DNA of 9,987 bases from assembly GCA_036555065.1 (NCBI GenBank), contig DATBLZ010000147.1:1-9987 (forward strand). The letters run 5' to 3'. Position 1 is the stretch's first letter. The number at the start of each line of letters is the position of its first letter. The notes beneath the pieces were generated by a model. It made no database searches and was not told the DNA's origin. It was given only the letters and a program-made list of their open reading frames with translations. The position numbers and the translations under genes are program-made. This DNA comes from DATBLZ01 sp036555065. GTDB lineage: Bacteria > Pseudomonadota > Gammaproteobacteria > Steroidobacterales > Rariloculaceae. Positions 5,943 to 9,987 of the stretch are shown here, piece after piece.

Positions 5943-6551
5943 GTGACGCTCGAGACGTTCCTCGCATTCTGCGCGCTCGAGCTCGTGCTGTGCCTGACCC
6001 CGGGGCCCGCTGTCATTTATGTAATCTCGACTGCGCTTGGGCGCGGCGTGCGTGCGGGACTCGCGGCTGCGCTCGGCATCGTTGCCGGCAATACGCTCTA
6101 CTTTTTTCTCTCGGCCCTCGGCGTCGCGGCAATCATTCTCGCGTCGCACGCCATTTTCACAGTGCTCAAATGGATTGGCGCGGCCTATCTCGTCTACGTC
6201 GGCGCGCGAATGCTCTTGAGCCGGCGTGAGCCGGTTGCGCTACGACCGCAACCGGTCGCTCAGTCTTTCGCGCGCGGCTTCGCCGTCCAGGCCGCGAATC
6301 CGAAAGCCCTCGCTTTCTTCGTCGCGCTCTTGCCGCAGTTCATCGATCCGACCGCGAACGTCGCGTGGCAGGTGCTGATCTTGGGTCTCGCTTCGCAGAC
6401 GATCGAGATCACCGTGCTCGGACTCTACGTCTGGCTCACGGGACGCGCACAGCAACTCGTCGGCGGTCGTTTCGGGACGATCGTCGAGCGTGTCGCCGGC
6501 GGGTTCCTGATCGCGGCCGGCGCGCGGCTCGCGCTCGCGCGCGCCGTGTAG
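5943..6551 (+). CDS. LysE/RhtB family amino acid exporter
   Basis: The 202-residue inner membrane protein has the size and the roughly six hydrophobic segments of the LysE/RhtB family, which export amino acids or related small molecules. The family signature is clear near the N-terminus (CLTPGPAVIYVISTALGRG, residues 17-35) and again in the middle (AANPKALAFFVALLPQF), where the conserved NPK turn lies. A basic loop with RREP and RPQP separates the two halves. Translation most likely starts at the GTG at 5943, 4 bp after the DUF486 stop, because this gives the usual family N-terminus; there is no strong Shine-Dalgarno, consistent with coupling. The exported compound cannot be told. Confidence 0.9.
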   Translation: MTLETFLAFCALELVLCLTPGPAVIYVISTALGRGVRAGLAAALGIVAGNTLYFFLSALGVAAIILASHAIFTVLKWIGAAYLVYVGARMLLSRREPVALRPQPVAQSFARGFAVQAANPKALAFFVALLPQFIDPTANVAWQVLILGLASQTIEITVLGLYVWLTGRAQQLVGGRFGTIVERVAGGFLIAAGARLALARAV

Positions 6552-6601
6552 CTCGCGGCTCGACTCTTGGTGGGAGCGGTTCTAGCCGCGACGCTGCGCG
6601 C

Positions 6602-6631
6602 TGGCGACGCCGTCGCGAGCGCGCCTATACT
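6602..6631 (+). promoter_or_regulatory. Weak candidate promoter of the VAO-type gene
   Basis: TATACT (6626-6631) matches the -10 consensus at five of six bases; TGGCGA 18 bp upstream is a poor -35 box. Transcription would begin about 37 bases before the ATG at 6675. The rest of the 123-bp gap after the exporter gene is GC-rich and shows no clear terminator. Confidence 0.35.
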
Positions 6632-6674
6632 CCACTGCGTTCCGACTGCACAACTCAAACGACGGGACTTCCAT

Positions 6675-8276
6675 ATGAGCCTACCTCCGGGCGTCAGCGA
6701 GCGAGATTTTCAACGGGCCGTCGACCGCTTCGCGGCGGTCATCGGCCCCGACTGGGTTTTCACGAGCGACGCAGACATTGCGCTTTACCGCGATGCGTAC
6801 TCGCCATTCGTCGGCGAGGCCGAGGAAAAAACCGCATCGGCCGCCGTCGCGCCCGACTCGGCGGAGCAAGTGCAAGAGATCGTCAAAATCGCGAACGAAT
6901 ACCGCGTGCCGCTTTACCCGATCTCGACGGGCCGCAACTTGGGCTACGGCGGATCAGCGCCTGTGCTGTCGGGGAGCGTTGTCCTCGACTTGAAACGCAT
7001 GAATCGAGTTCTCGAGGTCGACGAGCGCAACGCCTATGCGCTCGTCGAGCCCGGCGTCACGTACTTCGATCTCTATCGCCACATCCAAGAGCGCGGCCTC
7101 AAGCTCTGGATCGACTGCCCCGACCCCGGCTGGGGCAGTGTCATCGGCAACGCGCTCGACCACGGCGTCGGCTACACGATGAACCCGTATCGCGATCATT
7201 TCGACGGCCACTGCGGCATGGAGGTCGTCACGGGCGCGGGCGAGCTCGTGCGCACGGGCATGGGAGCGCTGCCGGGCGCGAAATCCTGGCAGCACTTCAA
7301 ATACGGCTTCGGGCCGTATCTCGACGGCATGTTCTCGCAGTCGAATTTCGGCGTCGTGACCAAGATGGGCTTCTGGCTCATGCCCGAGCCCGAGGCCTAC
7401 ATCGACGGCTCGGTCGACGTGTTCGGCCACGACGACGTGATCCCGCTCGTCGATCACATGAGCTACATCATGAATACGGGCCTGCAGAACGCGGGCACGA
7501 ATCTGCAGTCGCCGCTCCGGTTCGCCGTGGGCCAGAATCCCGAGCTCCGGGCCGCGCTCGCGAGCGACGACCCGGCCGATATCGCGAAGCTCAACGCGTT
7601 CGCGCGCGAGCGCGAGGTGCCCTTCTACTCGAACATCTTCAAGTTCTATGGGCCCGAGGAAGTCGTGCGCGCGCAATGGGAGTACACGAAGCGGCGGTTA
7701 TCGTCGATTCCGGGCGCGCGCTTCCGCGAAGGCGCGTTCTATCGCTTTCCGATCACTGAGGAGCAAAAGCTCAGCGTGCGCGACCCGCAAGACCTCGGGA
7801 TCCCGACGCTCGAGACGTTCTCAATCGGCGCGCGGTCGAATTTCAGCCCGGCGACACGCGGCCACTTGGGCTTTTCACCCGTGATTCCGATGACCGGCGA
7901 GGCCGTGATCGAATCGCAGCGCGTGTTCCAGCGCGCGCTCCAGGAATTCGAAGGCGACGTCGCGCTGCTCGTGTTCCCGCAGTCGTACCATCCACGCACG
8001 CTCGTGATCCTCTGCATGTTCTATGTCATGCCCGAGGTCGCGCAGAACCAAGCCGTGCGCCGCATGTTCAAGAGGCTCATCGACGTCGCGGCCGAGCACG
8101 GTTGGGGCGAGTACCGCACGCACACCGCTTTCATGGACGACTGCGCGGCCGCCTACTCGTTCAACGATCACGCGCTGCGCCGGCTTCACGAGACGATCAA
8201 AGATGCGGTCGACCCGAACGGCATTTTGTCCGCGGGCCGCTACGGCATTTGGCCGAAGCACTTGCGGCGCGGATGA
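6675..8276 (+). CDS. VAO-type FAD oxidoreductase (4-cresol dehydrogenase/vanillyl-alcohol and eugenol oxidase family)
   Basis: The 533-residue protein has the FAD-binding PCMH domain first (about 1-240) and the cap domain after. Compared from memory with Penicillium vanillyl-alcohol oxidase (VAO), H397 in RGHLGFSP aligns with the FAD-linking H422, Y91 with Y108, Y167 with Y187, Y480-R481 in WGEYRTH with Y503-R504, and D150 with the catalytic D170. The flavin is therefore probably histidyl-bound and the phenolate pocket intact. Such enzymes oxidise para-alkyl phenols or 4-hydroxybenzylic alcohols through a quinone methide. It lacks about 16 residues at the place of the VAO octamerisation loop (around 200-209 here). 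I start at the ATG at 6675 with GGGA 7 bases upstream; the frame is open 5' but that part contains the promoter candidate. No signal peptide is seen, so a cytoplasmic enzyme is likely. Oxidase versus cytochrome-linked dehydrogenase is undecided. Confidence 0.9.
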   Translation: MSLPPGVSERDFQRAVDRFAAVIGPDWVFTSDADIALYRDAYSPFVGEAEEKTASAAVAPDSAEQVQEIVKIANEYRVPLYPISTGRNLGYGGSAPVLSGSVVLDLKRMNRVLEVDERNAYALVEPGVTYFDLYRHIQERGLKLWIDCPDPGWGSVIGNALDHGVGYTMNPYRDHFDGHCGMEVVTGAGELVRTGMGALPGAKSWQHFKYGFGPYLDGMFSQSNFGVVTKMGFWLMPEPEAYIDGSVDVFGHDDVIPLVDHMSYIMNTGLQNAGTNLQSPLRFAVGQNPELRAALASDDPADIAKLNAFAREREVPFYSNIFKFYGPEEVVRAQWEYTKRRLSSIPGARFREGAFYRFPITEEQKLSVRDPQDLGIPTLETFSIGARSNFSPATRGHLGFSPVIPMTGEAVIESQRVFQRALQEFEGDVALLVFPQSYHPRTLVILCMFYVMPEVAQNQAVRRMFKRLIDVAAEHGWGEYRTHTAFMDDCAAAYSFNDHALRRLHETIKDAVDPNGILSAGRYGIWPKHLRRG

Positions 8277-8434
8277 CCGACTCGACGAAGAGGTGTTCGA
8301 TCGAAACGCGCTGATCTGGCGCACGATCGAGAGAGGCCCCGGTGAGGTCCGCTTTGATCTTGCGTTCTTCGGCCTCGTCAACAAGCCCCCGATCGACGAC
8401 CTTGCGCGGGCGGGAATCGGAATCACTATAGCAT
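8277..8434. other. Intergenic gap between convergent flavoprotein genes
   Basis: This 158-bp stretch separates two convergent stop codons. It contains no convincing terminator hairpin with a T run and no gene that I can support. It is nevertheless free of stops in more than one frame and keeps a coding-like base composition (for example a plus-strand reading DEEVFDRNALIWRTIERG), so it could hold the end of a decayed gene. I could not match it to any family. Confidence 0.4.
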
Positions 8435-9880
8435 CTAGCTAGAGGTGTGCTTCGAAGTCGACGTCGCGACGGGGCGAATGTTTTGGTTGTGGTGGAAGAC
8501 GTTGTCGGGGTCGTACTGGGTCTTCACGTCCATCAACCGCTGAAACACCCTGTCGCCGTATGCCTCGCGGACGCGGTGGGGCTCTTCGTCGCCAGCGAGG
8601 AAGTTGACGTAGACGCCTTCGCGAAAGCGAGCGAGGGCGGCGAAGAATTCTCGCGCCCAAGCGGTGTCCCGGTCGCCGAAGTCCTCGCCGGGCCGCCACA
8701 CGCTATCGAGCGTAATCGCGTGCGACGCCTGCCGGTTTCCGAACGCCGTCTCGCCATCGGCCACTCGGCTCACAGCCCCCTTCAAATGGAACATCGCCAC
8801 GTACGACCTTGGCGACGCAGAGGTGAACGCATGCCTCGCGATCACGTCGATGAGGTCGTCGCGAAGCTCGGGGAGATGAGTGGACTTCCAGTAATAATTC
8901 CAACCGTGGACGACGGTCGAGTCGAGCGCGCTCTGGAATCCCGCGTACGGTGTGGGCCCGACCAAGTCGAGCAGCGGAGTCCGGCATGCACGGAGCGGGC
9001 GTAGTCTCCGCTCACCGTCCTCGATCGGTCCCGCGTAGCAGACGCCCACCATCACCACCGGGCGCCAGTGCAGATCCGCCGGGATGATCGGCAGCGGTGG
9101 AGCGGTGCCGAACCTCACGACCGTGCCGAGCTCGTCGGGGGCCTCGCGGATGAAGTCGCGGTAGAAGCGCAGGACGTCTCGAGCGTCGTTGGCATCCCAG
9201 AACATCGGCCCGGCGAGGACCGTGGGGCCGACGGAGTGAAGGCGAAACTCGAACGCGGTGACCACGCCGAAGTTACCGCCGCCGCCTCGCAACGCCCAGA
9301 AAAGGTCGGGGTGCTCATCCTCGGACACGCGTAGAAACGTGCCGTCGGCCGTCACCAGGTCGGCGGCCAAGAGGTTGTCGACCGTTAGGCCGTGCTTGCG
9401 CATCAGCCAGCCGAGACCACCGCCGAGCGTGAGCCCGGCGACGCCGGTGTGGCTCACGATTCCGCCGGTAGTGGCGAGCCCGTGCGCCTGTGTCTCGTGG
9501 TCGATGTCGCCCCAGAGTGCCCCACCCTGAACCCAGGCTCTGCGGCCGGCGCGATCGACCCGCACGGCCCGCATCGCCGAGAGATCGATGACGATCCCGT
9601 CCTCGCAAACCGCGGTGCCGGCCACGTTGTGGCCGCCGCCCCGTATGGCGATCGGGAGATCGTGGTCGCGAGCGAAGCGAAGGGCCGCGACGACGTCGCC
9701 GGTCCCAATGCATCGGGCGATCAGTCGGGGGCGCCGGTCGATGGCACCGTTCCACACCGCACGGGCAATGTCGTAGTCGGTGTCGTAGGCCGTCATCAGC
9801 CGGCCTCGGAACCCTTCGATCGCTACGCCCGTTAGTTCCTTGCTCCCGCGGCTGACTGCTGCTGTCGTCTGGGTCGTCAT
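8435..9880 (-). CDS. Berberine-bridge-enzyme-like FAD-linked oxidoreductase
   Basis: The 481-residue protein has an N-terminal FAD-binding PCMH domain (about 45-215) and a C-terminal BBE domain ending in YDPDNVFHHNQNIRP. The FAD-linking histidine is H84 in the motif RGGGHNVAG. The loop where bicovalent members carry a cysteinyl flavin link reads IVSHTGVAGLTLGGG (141-155) and has no cysteine, so attachment is predicted through the histidine only. PDLFWALRGGGGNFGVVT (191-208) is the usual family signature. Such enzymes oxidise sugars, alcohols, alkaloids or secondary metabolites with O2 as acceptor; the substrate is not predictable. The start at 9880 is backed by a strong GGAGG (9892-9888) 7 bases upstream. 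No clear signal peptide. The C-terminal tail TSTSKHTSS is low in complexity. It faces a different type of VAO-fold enzyme across a 158-bp gap. Confidence 0.9.
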   Translation of the reverse strand: MTTQTTAAVSRGSKELTGVAIEGFRGRLMTAYDTDYDIARAVWNGAIDRRPRLIARCIGTGDVVAALRFARDHDLPIAIRGGGHNVAGTAVCEDGIVIDLSAMRAVRVDRAGRRAWVQGGALWGDIDHETQAHGLATTGGIVSHTGVAGLTLGGGLGWLMRKHGLTVDNLLAADLVTADGTFLRVSEDEHPDLFWALRGGGGNFGVVTAFEFRLHSVGPTVLAGPMFWDANDARDVLRFYRDFIREAPDELGTVVRFGTAPPLPIIPADLHWRPVVMVGVCYAGPIEDGERRLRPLRACRTPLLDLVGPTPYAGFQSALDSTVVHGWNYYWKSTHLPELRDDLIDVIARHAFTSASPRSYVAMFHLKGAVSRVADGETAFGNRQASHAITLDSVWRPGEDFGDRDTAWAREFFAALARFREGVYVNFLAGDEEPHRVREAYGDRVFQRLMDVKTQYDPDNVFHHNQNIRPVATSTSKHTSS

Positions 9881-9887
9881 CGTGTGC

Positions 9888-9892
9888 CCTCC
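9888..9892 (-). promoter_or_regulatory. Strong ribosome binding site of the BBE-like gene
   Basis: GGAGG within AGAGAGGAGG on the minus strand lies 7 bases before the ATG at 9880-9878 and is the best Shine-Dalgarno of the window. It fixes the start of the BBE-like gene. Confidence 0.75.
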
Positions 9893-9943
9893 TCTCTCGA
9901 CAGCGATATCGAACCACCGCGGGCCGCGGCCTGCGGCCGTAAA

Positions 9944-9963
9944 GTCAAGAATCTGGACTTGAC
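9944..9963. promoter_or_regulatory. Inverted repeat upstream of the BBE-like gene
   Basis: GTCAAG (9944-9949) and CTTGAC (9958-9963) are perfect reverse complements with 8 bp between them. Each arm also contains a -35-like TTGAC: TTGACT towards the BBE-like gene and TTGACA towards the right window edge. A regulator of a divergent gene pair could bind here. No good -10 box lies at the right distance on the minus strand, so the promoter itself is not assigned. Confidence 0.4.
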
Positions 9964-9987
9964 AGCCGGAGGCGAGTGGCCGACACT

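Noticed and set aside
6567..6674. Upstream in-frame extension of the VAO-type protein
   Set aside because: The extension resembles neither the family N-terminus nor a clean signal peptide, contains the -10-like TATACT, and its TTG start has a poorer context than the ATG at 6675.
8273..8314. Tiny frame beginning with ATGA overlap at the end of the VAO-type gene
   Set aside because: It encodes only 13 residues with no recognisable feature; the overlap occurs easily at a GATGA end.
8425..8430. TATAGT on the minus strand as a -10 box
   Set aside because: No acceptable -35 box lies 16-18 bp upstream, and it would sit at the end of the BBE-like gene with no gene to drive.
9922..9938. GC-rich inverted repeat GGCCGC/GCGGCC upstream of the BBE-like gene
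   Set aside because: Such repeats arise often in sequence of this composition; there is no T run, and its position between promoter region and ribosome site gives no clear role.

Overview
This window is GC-rich, with strong G/C preference at third codon positions and long spurious open frames opposite most genes. Together with the gene content (VapBC, DUF486, RhtB/LysE, Tat-exported TIM-barrel isomerase, vanillyl-alcohol-oxidase-type flavoenzyme) this suggests a high-GC bacterium, probably a proteobacterium. No marker gene fixes the taxon. There is no rRNA, tRNA, CRISPR array, insertion sequence or phage gene that I can see. It looks like chromosomal accessory and metabolic content.

Layout, left to right. 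(1) 1-564: C-terminal part of an MFS permease, cut by the window edge. (2) 561-1216, minus strand: a VapBC-type toxin-antitoxin pair with an ATGA start/stop overlap. A 35-bp interrupted palindrome (1221-1255) sits just upstream of the antitoxin start and covers the likely start of transcription. (3) 1396-2045, plus strand: a small four-helix membrane protein translationally coupled (ATGA) to a 65-residue XRE/Cro-type DNA-binding protein. The promoter (TTGACA at 1318) is overlapped by two 20-bp operator-like palindromes with the same layout. (4) 2057-5147, plus strand: a Tat-exported sugar-phosphate isomerase/epimerase-like protein, an MFS transporter coupled to it by TAATG, and a Rossmann-fold dehydrogenase-like protein with its own signal peptide. 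(5) 5175-5510, minus: a small basic protein I do not recognise. (6) 5582-6551, plus: a DUF486 membrane protein and a LysE/RhtB-type exporter, 4 bp apart. (7) 6675-8276, plus: a VAO/eugenol-oxidase-type flavoprotein with the covalent-FAD histidine and the phenol-binding residues in place. (8) 8435-9880, minus: a berberine-bridge-enzyme-like FAD oxidoreductase converging on the previous gene. A divergent regulatory region follows to the window end.

How the parts may fit together: the isomerase, MFS and Rossmann genes look like one transcription unit handling a sugar or polyol, perhaps starting in the envelope. This is inference from fold, export signals and spacing. The VAO-type enzyme probably oxidises para-substituted phenols. 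The BBE-like enzyme belongs to the same flavoprotein fold but a different branch, and its substrate cannot be read from sequence. The most distinctive signal is the 180-bp divergent control region at 1217-1395, which carries one palindrome for the toxin-antitoxin pair and a separate operator pair for the membrane-protein/XRE pair.
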